Source: Aselliscus stoliczkanus (taxonomy: Eukaryota; Chordata; Mammalia; Chiroptera; Hipposideridae). Taken from it: a stretch of DNA of 64,000 nt. The stretch lies in NCBI GenBank assembly GCA_033961575.1, contig CM066737.1:59726771-59790770 (forward strand), written 5' to 3'. The notes beneath the pieces are model-generated. The model was given only the letters and a program-made list of their open reading frames with translations, ran no database searches and was not told the DNA's origin. Shown here in pieces: positions 21,322-33,468 of the stretch. Each line of letters starts with the position of its first letter. Position 1 is the first letter of the stretch. The translations under genes were made by a program, and so were the position numbers.

Positions 21322-22246
21322 CTTTTTTTTAGAGGTATCATTAATTTTATTACAGCAAAAGGATACAAATCAAAACCAGCTGAAGGGAAAGATGCATAGG
21401 GAGATGTCTGGGTGAGTCCCAAGTTAAGAGCTTCCATTGTCTCCTCCCTAGGGAGTCAGAACACCTCCCGGTCTTAGCACATGGCACACTCACTGACATA
21501 TAACTACACAGAGTATTGCCAACCCTGCAAGCTTCTGTGTCCAAAGTTTTTTATTTTGGGTTCACTGTGTAAGCCACAAGGTTAAACTCAAATGTCTGGC
21601 CCCCCTACCCTCCTCAGATGTAGGGCTGATATCGTCTGGATCAAGGCCCCGAACCTTTACTCACATGGCTGGTCTTTCCATCCTGGCCAAAAAACACCAG
21701 AGCCCACCAAGAACACCAAACTTCCTATCACTCCAAGGGTTTAAGAGGATCCCTCCCATGACCAGGGACAGGCCAAATTATTACCTTACGCTGTACTTCT
21801 CATGCTCTTCATCATTACAGTTCTTGAATGTCTTCCTACCTAAGAGTTTGTCTTTTTTCATTTAAATTACATATATAATGCTTTCTGCAGCTAAAGAACA
21901 ACTCACGTTTTCTATTTTTCCCCCTTTAATCTCTTTTACCGATTATAACTTTCCAGCAATTGTTCCATTTAATTTTTTTCCACGCCTCATGACACCAGAG
22001 TTGTGACATTCTATTGAAATTTAATCACCAGATCAAGGTGCTTGTTGCATAATAGATTGTGACTGAACTTGAAAAGCATATTCAGTTAAATTCAAACAAG
22101 TCACAAGCTGCCTGTTTTATACAAAAATTAAGTGAAGCATTTGCCGTCAGCGACCTTCCATCTCTGATACAGGTAGGCTGTCAGACTACAGTCTCATGAG
22201 TGTGTGCACAGCAGCCATGGTCGCCCACTGAAGCATCGGATTCAGG
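21322..22246 (-). pseudogene. Retrocopy of an unidentified transcript
   Basis: It is flanked by an 18-bp duplication of L1 sequence (TTTTCAGTTATTATTTCT at 21304-21321 and again at 22247-22264). The minus strand ends in GCTGTAATAAAATTAATGAT and a short poly-A, so it is a reverse-transcribed polyadenylated RNA. No frame above about 65 codons is convincing and I do not recognise the source. It could be mostly 3' UTR of a gene, or a non-coding or repeat-derived RNA. Confidence 0.7.
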
Positions 22247-22845
22247 TTTTTCAGTTATTATTTCTTCACATTGGTTTTCTTTCCCTTTCTCTCTCTCTTC
22301 TCCTTCTGAGATTATTATGATATGAATGTTGTTATTATAGTATACTTGATGTTTCCCAGAGGTCCCTTAAACTATCCTTATTTTTTAAATTCTTTTTTCT
22401 TTTTGCTGTTCAAATCAGATGATTTCTATTTTTTGTTCCAGAGTACTGATTCATTTTTTTGTATCATCTAATCTGTTGTTGATTCTCTCTAGTTTATTTT
22501 TCACTTTGGTTGTTGTATTCTTCAGTTCTGATTGTTCTATTTTTTTTTATATTTTCTTTTTCTTCATTGAAGTTCTCACTGTGTTTATCCATTCTTCTCC
22601 TGAGTTCATTGAGCATCTTTATAATCATTGCTTTTTCTGTTACATTGCTTGCTTGTTTCACTGTGTTCTTTTTCTGAGATATTGTCCTATTTTTTTTCCT
22701 GTTTGTTTGGAACATATTCCTCTGTCTTGGCATTTTGCCTATCTTTGTATTTACTTATATGTATTAGGTAGATCAGCACATCTCCTGGTCTTAAAAGAAT
22801 GGCCCTATGTAGAAGATGCTTTGTGCATTCCAGTGGCATAACCCC

Positions 22846-22866
22846 CACACACACACACACACACAC
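22846..22866. repeat. (CA)n microsatellite
   Basis: About ten CA units in the 5' part of the old L1. Confidence 0.9.
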
Positions 22867-23970
22867 CATCACCAGAACCAGGTGTTTTGCAGGTCTCCCC
22901 TGTGTGAGTTGTGTGTGCCCTCCTGCTGTAGTTGAGCTGCAATTGCTGCTGTCATGCCAGTGACTGGGTTTCACCCTCATAGCAACTGCCTGCAAGGACG
23001 GGCTCTGACAGATGCAGATGATCTGGTGTTGGGGGCTCATCCCACAGATTGGGAGCTGCTTTGGAGGGATTCTAGTGCTAGCCGAGGCTCCCTGCCAGTT
23101 GTGTCAGTAGTAGAGCCATTTGGGTGGGGTGCTGCTGAAGGCCGAGGCTGGATGCTGCATATATGGGGTCTGGAGCTACTTGGGCAGAAGTAAATTTCAA
23201 GCCATCACTGGCTGTCATGTGTGCCAGGATTGGAGCCACTTGGCAGGGGCTACATGTGAGCTGAGGCCACTTGCTGTGTATGCCAGGGCTGGAGCTGCTT
23301 AAGATGAGTTGTGGCTTGGGTGGATGGGTTGGACAGGGTGAAACCACAGGGAAATGCCAGGTGAGGCTGAATGGTATTATCCAGGTTCATGAAGAGTATC
23401 AGAATTGGCACCTGCCTGTGCCAGGCCAACCAGGTGGAAGGAGAGCACATCACAAGAAACAAAGAAATAATGGTGTCTGCCAGAACTTCCATCCCTGGAG
23501 AGAGTTCCTCACTGATCCCTGCCTCTCCAGGAGTAATCTTAGAGTTAGTCAATGTACTTAATTTTTTTCCTGTATGACATAGGTACTTTTCAAAATTCTG
23601 CCTTTGGCCTGAATCTCACAGTGAGTGAGATGTGCATGGATCCTTTAAGACTGAAGACTCATTTTCCTATAACATTTTTGGCTCTCTTGAATGTCAGCCC
23701 CTCCAATTCTCAAAGCCAGATATGGGGTCTCCTCTTCCTAGTGTATGTCCCCAGAACTGGGTCTCATTGTGATGCTCAGACTTCTTGCTCCTCTTGAGGG
23801 ACCACTACAGTTGTAATATACCTCACACTTGTGCATTGCCATATTGGAGTTAGAGTCCTGCCCAGATTGTGTGTCTGCCCCTCTTACTCATCACTAGTTG
23901 TAGTTTGGGTGTGTCCATGGGAAGAGATGAGCTCAGGATCTACCTACTCTGCCATCTTGACAATGCCTCC

Positions 23971-24583
23971 ATGCTATATATTTAAAGCAAGTATACACAA
24001 GACTAATTTTCAATAGTGTGGACTTGGAGAAAAACAAAACAACATAAAAGAAAGCAATCTGGTTTATTAAAAAAAAATAATCTTGTCCACTGTTCTGTCA
24101 TAGTGCATGAAATTCCCTGCCATTTACTGTAACATTTTAGGCTTAAGATACTGTAGTATCTGGTAAAAAGTTAGACAGAATTTGTTATTTCTGAAAATAA
24201 ATACTATTACCCTGAGGGGTTAGATTTTGAGAGGTAAGAAAAGGAGTTTGAGAACACAGGATGGTCACATTGTACGTCCAGGAAGGGTCTCTGTGTTAGG
24301 AAAACATGGGCTGCATGGGGGTAGCTTGTAGGTTCTTAGTACCTAGCGGAGGAGGGACACATTGAAGAAAAATCTTTGTTTAATTTTCAGTTTTGCTTGG
24401 GTCCAGGACTGTGAATATTTCTTTTTATTAGAAAGCTATCTATAAGATTTTTATAAGATTTAATTAATAGTTGCCAAATGCTTTGCTAAGATAATGTCAT
24501 GTATAAATGATTTATATTTGTTGCAGAAAGCAACTAAGACTCTGTTAGGGAATATACCCAGAATTACTATTTTGTGCTGTAGA
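23971..24583. other. No gene or repeat assigned
   Basis: Nothing recognised between the old L1 5' end and the tandem duplication. Confidence 0.4.
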
Positions 24584-24745
24584 ACATGGGAGCAGATATG
24601 AAATAAATTTAAGTGAGGAGCAGAGATATAGATATGGTTTGATAAAGAGTTTATATATCTCTAGACATGGGAGCAGATATGAAATAAATTTAAGTGAGGA
24701 GCAGAGATATGGATATGGTTTGATAAAGAGTTTATATATCTCTAG
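24584..24745. repeat. 81-bp tandem duplication
   Basis: Units 24584-24664 and 24665-24745 both begin ACATGGGAGCAGATATGAAA and end TTTATATATCTCTAG. I saw one difference (GATATAGATATGG against GATATGGATATGG). Confidence 0.95.
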
Positions 24746-26677
24746 TCAGAGGGTAAATTCACTGTCAAGAAAAGACTGAGGAGTAGTGAAGAAGGGCTTG
24801 GTCCTATTTCCTAACTATACAACATTGATGTTCCAGGAGTTGGCTGGCCAGTTTGCCATTTTAAATAAACTGGGTCCTCAAACATTGGGTCCAAATTGGC
24901 TCCAAAATGCCAGGTCAGAACCAGTACAGATTTCGTGGCTCATTCTCTCAGACAAATTAGAAGCATTTCTTTTCTTTCTTTTTTTTAACGTCTTCATTCT
25001 CTATAATCAATTCCTCTAAGTGTTCAACCTCGAGAGTATCTCTCTTATCTGTCCTTGTTTTCCAAATCCTCTCCATCTTTCCTCAGGACCTGAGAAAGTT
25101 TTAATTGACCTATTATGACAGTCTCCTAACTGGTTTCTCCACTACTCTTTTTATATTAATTATCACCTTTTGGAGAATCCTATTAAGTATTACAGAAAAT
25201 TGTCTTTGACTTTGTACAGAGAAATAGGCTATGGGTTAAAATCATGAGCTCAATATAAACATTTAAATATTGTTATTTACACAAAACCTGATCTGAATAC
25301 TACCTTGAGAGTTGATAGGGATTGTATTTTTATCATTAATATGATAATATCTAGTAGGGATACAATAAGACTGCATGAAATAGTTTAATATTACTTTGTA
25401 CTATTCTTCCCCTATAGAGAACAGAAAGATAAAAATTATCTAATATGAAGGTGGCATTGCTTTGAATGGCTGTCCTGGATATATTCCACTTCTTGCATAT
25501 CCACTATCCTCCCATATCCACCCTCTTTTGTGCCTTGGATGATGGGCCTTTTTGGACTGTACTAACAGCCTCTCTTCTGCTCTGCTTTGGCTTCTTGTTG
25601 CATACAACCAATAAGATGAACTTACAGAAGTTCAGAAGTCTGGAGAAAAGACAGATAAGGCCAAACGTTGGCTGTGATATAATTTTTTTCCCAAAGACTA
25701 GAACTCCAGCTTTCCCTGGATTATGGGAATCATGTTATCTCCTTTACCTCTATAGCTGTAGGAGGCTGATGGATCTACTCTGCTGCTAGCCTGAGATATT
25801 AATGAGAACCTGTTGGTTTTCCTTACCCTATTATTTTTTTAACCCTGTGAACACTTTTATAAAGTCCCTTCATAAATCTCCCTCAATTAACCTATTTGAA
25901 TATATGCTCTCTGTTTCCTGCAAGGATGCTGATTGATACAAAGGCTTTACTCTACATTGGACTATTTAGTGTCAGAAAGGATTTCACAGAATACTTAAAA
26001 ATTAAAACTATGTTTTTTTATGGTTCATGTTAACCTACTCTTACTTGCATGGGTAACGATCCTGTATAGTAGGTCAACTCCTTAAGTGATTTAGAAGTAC
26101 GTGTTGTAACTGGTTTATCAGGGAGCTCATAAGGGAGATAAACTTTATATGGATGCCTTTTTTTGTCATGATAGGCTAAACTGATGTGGCAGTAACAAAT
26201 CTCATTGAATTAACACAACAAAAGCTTATTTTCCACTCAGTTGAAGTCCACTGGGGGTATGGGTAATTTCTCAGGGGTTGATGTATTTCATGCAATGATT
26301 CAACAATTCAGCAATCTTATGATTTAATGGTCCCAACCTAAGTTCTTCTCCCTAGTATCCTAACAGGAGAAGAGGGAGATTATAGAATTGCCCAGAGATT
26401 TTTCACTACTATAAATGACACAATCACATTTCACTGATAAGTGCCTATCACATAGCCCTGCCAAACTTCAAGAGGGCTGAAAAGAGGTTTTTGTATACAC
26501 AGAAAGGAGGGTCTTATGCCCAGAATATGAGATTTGGTGAACACATATGCTTCAGTTGCTATAATAAGGCTGGTTTTATAGTTGAGTTGGGTATTTGGTT
26601 ACACATACTTAAATATTTTCTAGGTTAAAATTATTATAGTTTTGATCTTCCATTTGTCTCTTAGGGTAAAGTCATTT
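24746..26677. other. No gene; possible unclassified old repeats
   Basis: Two stretches (about 25460-25940 and 26165-26530) have the wording of old interspersed repeats, such as CTGTTTCCTGCAAGGATGCT at the end of the first. I cannot name their families. A 107-codon frame at 25466-25789 lies in the first and shows no domain. Confidence 0.35.
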
Positions 26678-26925
26678 TTAAATTAAGTTTATTAGGGTGA
26701 CAATGGTTAGTAAATTTTTATAAGTTTCAAGTGTACAATTCCATAATATGTCATCTATATATTACATTGTGTGTTCACAACCCAGAGTCAGTTCTTTTTA
26801 CATCACCACATATTTGATCCCTTTTACCCTCATCTACCACTCCCCTGCTCCCTCACCCTCTGGTAATCACTAAACTATTGTCTATGTCTATGAGTTTTTG
26901 TTTCTCTGTTTAATGGAGCAGAACC
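26678..26925 (-). mobile_element. L1 3'-UTR fragment
   Basis: AAGTTTATTAGGGTGACAAT, GTTTCAAGTGTACAATTCCA and GTGTGTTCACAACCCAGAGT match the L1 3' ends at 1035 and 46478. Minus orientation, 5'-truncated in the 3' UTR. Confidence 0.75.
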
Positions 26926-27492
26926 TTTAACTTTCCCTTAGTACCCTCTTGGCATGCTCCCAGATGGAGTTAGGGTTGTCTTTTATTATTAGGTGGGTGT
27001 CCTTGTAGGATATTTAGCATGCACCTCTCAACTTAAAATAGGAGAATATAACAGCTCCATAGTTCCATTCCAGCAAATCATCAAACATTATAGCCTTAAA
27101 GTCTTTGCATATGGGATCTTATAAGAAATTACCCTTTGAAACTGGCTGTTGTATTTCATGTAATGTTGTTATTTAGATTATTGTTTACCACATTTCATGG
27201 CATCCTCCTTATGAAGAACTATAGATAAATTCTTCTCTTGATAAGAGGAAAAGTGGTGCTTTTTTGAATGGCTTATAATAATTTCAAGGATAATGTAAAT
27301 TGTGTGGATCCTATGTTTCCCATTCATGTTGGCTGCTAATTTATTAGGAACCAAATTTATTATTTCCTTCTAGCAAGTATACCTTCCTTCACAATATACA
27401 TTTGGTTTTACCCCGCATTTCATCTAATTTTACTACAATTATTTTTTGTCCTGATTTTATCACAATCTTATTTCCAGTTTGTATTGCTATAT
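26926..27492. other. No gene or repeat assigned
   Basis: AT-rich; nothing recognised. Confidence 0.4.
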
Positions 27493-27545
27493 TTTTTACA
27501 TATTTATATGCTATCTTGCACAATAGCATATAAATACGTGTAAAA
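27493..27545. repeat. Hairpin (inverted repeat)
   Basis: ACATATTTATATGCTAT, an 8-base loop, then ATAGCATATAAATACGTGT and TAAAA. The arms pair over about 20 bp with a small bulge. No TA or longer target duplication was identified, so it may be a MITE relic or chance. Confidence 0.6.
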
Positions 27546-28081
27546 CCAAATTCTACTACCTGTATTAGTCCCTAAATGCTAAAATTTGCCACTAGCTAGT
27601 TTCGATTCAGCTTCTGGAAAATTTCTTTCTGCAATGAAAATTACATATTTTATGATAAGAGCACAAAATACTAGAGTGTGTATTTTAAACATAAGTAAGC
27701 AGACTCACTGTAAACATCAGGTTAGTATTTCATGCAAGAATGTCAGGTACAAGATGCAAATTTGCCCCATTGTCTAACATAATATGATTAAATAGGCCCA
27801 TCATTAACTAAGATGAAAATGTTGCTAAATACATGAAAGGATGTTCTCATTTTGGGCTTCGGAATGATCTCAACAGTGAATGATTTCACTCAGATGTTGA
27901 AACCTGAGTTATCAACAGCAATCAGCAATTTGAGGCTCAGAGCTGGCTAGCTAGTTTATCTGGCTCCAAAATTTCTGATTCAAAGCCTGGGACACATATT
28001 ATAGGGGCTTTAGACATTGCTTCATTGAAAGAAACCTGATTTTCTTTGCTGCTATTACTGAGGAAAATGAAATAAAATATA
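27546..28081. other. No gene or repeat assigned
   Basis: Nothing recognised. Confidence 0.4.
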
Positions 28082-28127
28082 TCAGTGTCTATCTATATAA
28101 ACATCTCTATGTATCTAAATATCTATC

Positions 28128-28172
<45 letters not shown>

Positions 28173-28200
28173 ATCATCTACTTATCTACCTCTCTATCTG
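28082..28200. repeat. (CTAT)n microsatellite with degenerate edges
   Basis: A clean (CTAT)n core at about 28135-28171, flanked by imperfect ATCT units. Confidence 0.9.
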
Positions 28201-29248
28201 CAGTGTTGGTTTGATTTTGTTATTCCCTTCCTGTTCTCTTAGCTTGGTGTTTTTCTCCCCTACTCTGTCTCATTTACTGATATAATTTTCTTCCCTGTGT
28301 TGAGAATCTCTTTTACTTTCAGTCTTGTTTCTCTCTGTTTGATATGTATTTCATTATTTTCCCTTTCAGTTCATTGGCCTTACTTCCATCTTATCTCCCA
28401 AACTTCAGAGAATGGGCAGCATGTAGCTTGGCTTCTACCCTTTTCCCCTTTCTCTCTGCCTTCTCATTCTGTTTGCTGCCCAGTTGAATTGGTTACTGCA
28501 ATAATGTTTTCAAAGACAGAGGCATTTGATGTACAGAGCTAGTGGATTGTGTGAAAGGAAGGGAAACGGTATCATTGTTCTGACTTCATTTTTGAAGGGA
28601 CTGTCCTATTTGCTATTAGATCTCTTATACTGGACGAAAATTTAGCCTATGTGTTTTTCTTCTGAGAACAACTTGAAAGAAGTTATTAACATTTTTTCTT
28701 CTTACCATGGAAATAGGCAAATTAGGAGAATTCATGCCCCCTTTCCCCATGTAGCAGTAGCTTTTTAAAAATAATCTGACCTCCTCCTTCTACCATCTGC
28801 TAGTCTCTTCATGTAAAAGGATCCACATTCACAATAGTCTTCTAATTTTGGGGTTTGAGAGAAATGCTATGCCTATCATAAATGAAAAATGTACTCTTTT
28901 GTTGGATTTAGTACCTTGGGGAACTAGCCAAATTCCAGTGTGCTGCCTAAAAATGACTAAGTCAGTTATGTTCTTTCTCACCTCTTGTTAAATCTACTGA
29001 GCTATGTGGCAGCCTGGTGGTCTGCCTGTCATATTGCTGTTTTAATGTGGCTGCATTCCTAAAGAGGATGAAAGTAGGGGAAGTTGATTCCTGAAGCTTA
29101 GAAATTTTTTAAGTTATAAAACACTGAGTTATCCAATTCAGTGGAATAGTGGATTGCCCTATTAAGTTCTATTCACAATTTTACTTACTTGAAAAAGTGT
29201 TAATTCACCCATTAATCATTTACTTTAGCACTTATAATATACTAGTGG
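28201..29248. other. No gene or repeat assigned
   Basis: Pyrimidine-rich near 28240-28480, then unassigned sequence. The plus-strand frames here lack any domain or splice context. Confidence 0.4.
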
Positions 29249-30190
29249 CAACTGAAATTATAGGAGGCCATGGGGTGTGAAGTAGATACTTCTAGTGCAG
29301 CTTACAAACAGTATCATTTACAAAAGCTTACAGAGAAGTACCCCGGACTGCAGAATGTACCTCAAGAGCTCTTGGCTGCTGACCCAAACACCGTTTCCCA
29401 AGGATTGAAAGATGAAGTTCTCTACAAATGTAGAAAGTGCAGGCAATCTTTATTTGGAAGCTCTAGCATTTTGGATCATAGTGAAGGAAGTGGTCCTAGA
29501 GCCTTTACACACAAAAGGACAGCACCACCCCTCATGCCTGTCAGAGGGAGTCAGGCCCAGTGTATGTCCTATTTCACTGAACCTGTACAGTGGATGGGAT
29601 CCGCCTTGTTGGGCATGATGGATGGACAGCTTCTTTGCCCCTAATGCAGTGCCAAGTTGGGTTCTTTCAATTGGTATGGTGAGCAGTGCTCCTGTGGTAG
29701 GTGGATTATACCTGCTTTTCAAATCCATAAGAACAGAGTGAATGAGATTAAAATGCTGCCTGTTTAGGACCACAAACAAGAAAAATAGGAACTTGTGACC
29801 TTTTACAGCTTGGAAAGAAACTTGCCTATGATCCCTTAGCTTCTTGTCATTCATGGTAGAGTGTCTAGTTTTTAGACCATCAGCATTTCATTTGTAATGT
29901 GAGAAGATACAGTCACTTGATGGGACTGGGAAACTGTAGTTGGAATATTCTATATGGAAATCAAAACTTTGTAATCATGTAAATTATACTTTATTTGATA
30001 TAAAACTTCTATAATCCAGATACGTTCTTTGTTTCATATATTTTAAAGAGTTCTGATTTTTGGAATGTTAGTTATGTGATCTTAAGGTATGGATGGACAA
30101 AAGTAGGTACAAAAATTGGAAACTATCATGTGTAAGTAGATACTTTTATTTTTAGAAATTTACAGCAGACTTGTTTGGAAATAAAAAAAA
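29249..30190 (+). pseudogene. DUSP12: 5'-truncated processed pseudogene of DUSP12
   Basis: An open stretch from 29270 encodes 124 residues matching the C-terminal zinc-binding part of dual-specificity phosphatase 12. It contains EVDTSSAAYKQYHLQKLTEK, then GLKDEVLYKCRKCRQSLF (Cys54, Cys57), SSSILDH, and EPVQWMGSALLGMMDGQLLC (ending at Cys123). A TAA at 29642-29644 replaces the lysine codon after LLCP. The same frame then continues CSAKLGSFNWYGEQCSCG and PAFQIHKNRV, so one nonsense change truncates the frame. Upstream homology (LKL-stop-EAMG) shows that the ATG at 29270 is internal; the whole phosphatase domain is absent. The rest resembles 3' UTR, ending at AATAAA and an A-run at 30180-30188. 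There are no introns, so it arose by retrotransposition. Not expected to be functional. Confidence 0.9.
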
Positions 30191-30309
30191 TATACAGAAA
30201 TCTGAGTCTCATCCTTATTGATTCTAACTTAGTTGGTCTAGGTATGGGTGGACATATCAATTTGTAAAAGCTCTGTAGATGATTCTAATGTTTAGCCAAG
30301 GTTGATATT

Positions 30310-30745
30310 CCTTGATCTAGGGCCGTGGTTCTCAGTGTGTTGTCCCAGACTAGTATCATCATCAATATCACCAGGATCTTGTTAGAAATGCACATTAGAC
30401 CCCACTATTAGCTTCCTAAATCAGACTCTCTAGACATGAGACCTGGTGATCTCTTAACAAGCCCTCTAGGTCAGCGGTCTGAAAACATTTTCTGTTAAAG
30501 GACATATAATATATATTTTAGGCTTTGTGGACAACAGGTCCCTGTTGCAACAACTAATCTCTGTGGTTGTGGCATTAAAGCAGCCATAAAAAATATGTAA
30601 AAAGATAACTATATCTGAATTCTAATAAAACTTTATTTAAAGACAGGCATCTGGGCTGGTTTTGGTCCTTGAACAGTCATTTGTTGACCCCTGCTCAGGT
30701 GACTTTGATACATACTAAAGTTTGAGAACTATTGGTACAGGGGAA
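30310..30745. mobile_element. MER5A-like hAT fossil with a second hAT-type MER element nested
   Basis: The outer element runs from GTGGTTCTCAGTGTGTTGTC to AAAGTTTGAGAACTATTGGT, the inverted-end wording of MER5A, with AATATCACCAGGATCTTGTT inside. It is split at about 30473 by an element running CAGCGGTCTGAAAACATTTT to GTTGACCCCTG, with AATAAAACTTTATTTA internally. The flanking CTCTAGGT and CTCAGGTG resemble an 8-bp hAT target duplication. These are old mammalian fossils without coding capacity. Confidence 0.75.
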
Positions 30746-32475
30746 ATGACAAACAAATAATCAGAAAAATGCTATCAGGGATAAATATTTGCTAAGGAAG
30801 TAAAGAGTGCCAAGACTACATTAGAAGACACCAAACCCAGATTTTCTGGGTAAGAAAAGGATTCTAAGAGAAAGTATCAACTAGTAACAGTGAAATGAAA
30901 AGGAAAGGAGAGAATATTTTTGGCAGGGTTGGGGGGAGCTTTCATTCCAGTTTCCCAGGATATGTGCTTTCTACTCCATTCAGATCTGCTTCTTTACTGC
31001 CTTATTCAACTGTCATGGACATACATTCATCCATGATTTGCTTATACTACTTCTGTCTTGAAATATCCTTTCTCTTCTTCCTCATCCCTTTCAGTTCTCC
31101 TTTTTCTCCAAGGTCCAGTTCAAACTGCAAAGGGAGTTTGCAGTGTCCTTCCTGTCACCATACATGTGAGATGTCGATATGCCTGAGAGGCTCTAGCTTC
31201 TCATGAGAACTCAGATACAGAGCCTTTAGGTTAAAGAGTCAGAGAGCTGCCAAAATCAACTGTATATTTGCAGGTCATATTGGAAGGAGACAAAGACTTG
31301 GGGGTGAAATTGATGGGTAAATATTGAATATTCAAAGGTCTTAAGAAAATGACAAGACATTTCTATGATTTGTAATTAGAAATTGTAGTAAGAAGGATAT
31401 ATTCCCAAGAACAAATTATATGGTATGAGATTAATGTTGAACCCACAAAAGAGAAATCAGGCTAGACTAAACTAGTTTAATAACTACTTTAAACTCTTAC
31501 AAGAATTATTAGCTCTTCCTTAGTGAGGAAACCTGAAGGCTACTATTTAAATTCACTCTCAATCTTTTATGGATGTTAGTATTTGTCTAATTAGAATAAA
31601 TTGTTTTGACTTTTCATTATAGTGAATTGGCATTTTCAGTATGTACTTTGGTATCCAAATAAAATTCTATGTTGAAATACCTTTCTAGATACTTACAAAT
31701 GAATATGCCTATATTGGGCAGACCCTACCTGACTATTAAGGACGTGGTTGCATGGATTAATAAAATCAGATGAGCAGTTCACTTTATAGGATTCTGTCTT
31801 AATAAGGCTTATTTCAATTTGGGTCTGCTATAAGTTACTCAAAAAAAAACCTGGAAAAGACAGAGATAGAATGAGAGTAAGAAAGAAAGAGGGGAATATG
31901 CTTAGAAGGAGAATTCAACACACCATTACTACAGGGCATAAGAAAATTAAGCATTATATTATGGCTGGAGAAGTCGGCAGGGACTAGAAAATGTCGAACT
32001 TCATATCCTATGCAAAGTTGTTTGGACTTTGTCCTGATAGACGTGGTGAGCCATGTATATTTTAACATTTAAGGAGAGTGATATGATTCATTTTGTATTT
32101 TACAATGATTCTCTAAAATTATTTATGTAATAAACTTGATAGAGGTGATCCTGAGCAGAGAGAAAATAGTAAATTCCATTTTGGATATGTTGTAATGAAG
32201 TACCTTAGGAACTTACCTAACTTTTGCCTCACCATCCCACAATTTCCTGTATTGGTTTATCAACTGGAGCTCTCTAGTCAAACCTAAATCTTTCCTGGAT
32301 TCAACAGCTCACCTAATGAACTGAAAATCAACTATTAATAATCACATATACATATAGAGAAATTTAAAGAAAGATTAAAGCAAAATATATATTAGAGAAA
32401 TCAACTAGTCCAGACTCCTTATTTTACAAATAAGGGTTATAATTACAAGAAGCTTTACATAAGCCTCATGGTAAT
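30746..32475. other. No gene or repeat assigned
   Basis: A 103-codon plus-strand frame at 30895-31206 has no recognisable domain. I see no gene here. Confidence 0.4.
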
Positions 32476-33468
32476 CCAGAGAAATAACCTGTGGTAGATA
32501 CACAAAAGTTAAAGATAAAGGAATCAAACTTAAAAAATATCACAAAGAAAGACAGCAAGAGAGGAAGAAAGAGCAAGGGAACTATAAAACAGTCAGAAAA
32601 CAACAGTGACAATAGGAAATCCTTACCTATCAGTAATTACTTTAAATGTAAATGGATTAAATTCTCCAATCAAAAGACATAGAATAGCTGAATAGATAAA
32701 AACAAGATCCAACTAAATGTTGCCTACAAGACACTTACATTATCATTAAGGATTCACATAGGCTGAAAGTGAATGGATGAAAAAAGGTATTACATGCAAT
32801 GGTAATCAAAAGAGAGCAGGGGTAGGTAGCTATGCTTAAATCAGAAAAAAATGGACATTAAGTCAAAAATTGTCACAAAAAATAAGGTCATATATAACAG
32901 TCAAAGGGTCAATTCATCAAGAGAATAAAAGAATTATAATTATATAGCTCCCAATGTCAAAATAACTTTAATATATAAAGTATATATTAAACGAACTGAA
33001 GGGAGAAATAGACAATAATAGTTGGCGACTTAAATACACCACTTTGATCAATGGATAGATCATCCAAACAGAAAATCTATGACAAAACAGCACTCAAACA
33101 GCACTGTATACCAAATGGATGTAACAAACATTTGCAGAACAGTGTACCCAACAGCAGCAGAATACACATTCTTCTTAAGTGCACAAGGAGCAATCTCAGG
33201 ACAGATCACATGTTAGGTCACAACATATTTAAAAAGATTGGAATTATATCAAATATTTTCCTCCAACCACAATGGAATGAAACTAGAAATTAATAACAAG
33301 AGGAAAATTGAAAAATCCACAAATGTGTGGAAATTAAACAACACACTTCTGATCAATCAGTAGTCAAGAAAAAAATCAAAAAAGGTATCAACAGCATTTT
33401 GAGACAAATGCAAATGTAAACACAACATAAAAAATCTTATGAGATTGAGCAAAATCAATCCTAAATAG

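Larger units (their letters stand above)
9945..23970 (-). mobile_element. Old L1 keeping its 5' end, split by nested insertions
   Basis: Minus-strand L1 in pieces. ORF2 C-terminal and RT regions lie at 9945-12924 and 13318-14286 (with interruptions). The endonuclease region is at 17385-18120 and about 20086-20450 (it contains [20 protein letters not shown]). ORF1 lies within roughly 20900-22740, and the 5' UTR runs to about 23970. Its 5' edge reads CAAGATGGCAGAGTAGGTAG on the minus strand, like the starts of other mammalian L1s. The 3' UTR is not present at the left edge. Every ORF is riddled with stops. Insertions into it are listed separately. Confidence 0.8.

Noticed and set aside
22419..22841. 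140-codon plus-strand frame rich in Phe, Leu and Ser
   Set aside because: It is the reverse strand of L1 ORF1; the minus strand carries the real (decayed) coding sequence.
25460..25960. Possible LTR or MER repeat
   Set aside because: Wording is suggestive, but I could find neither matching ends nor a target duplication, so no family is claimed.
28085..28285. Tyr-Leu-Ser-Ile repeat frame
   Set aside because: Product of the CTAT microsatellite.
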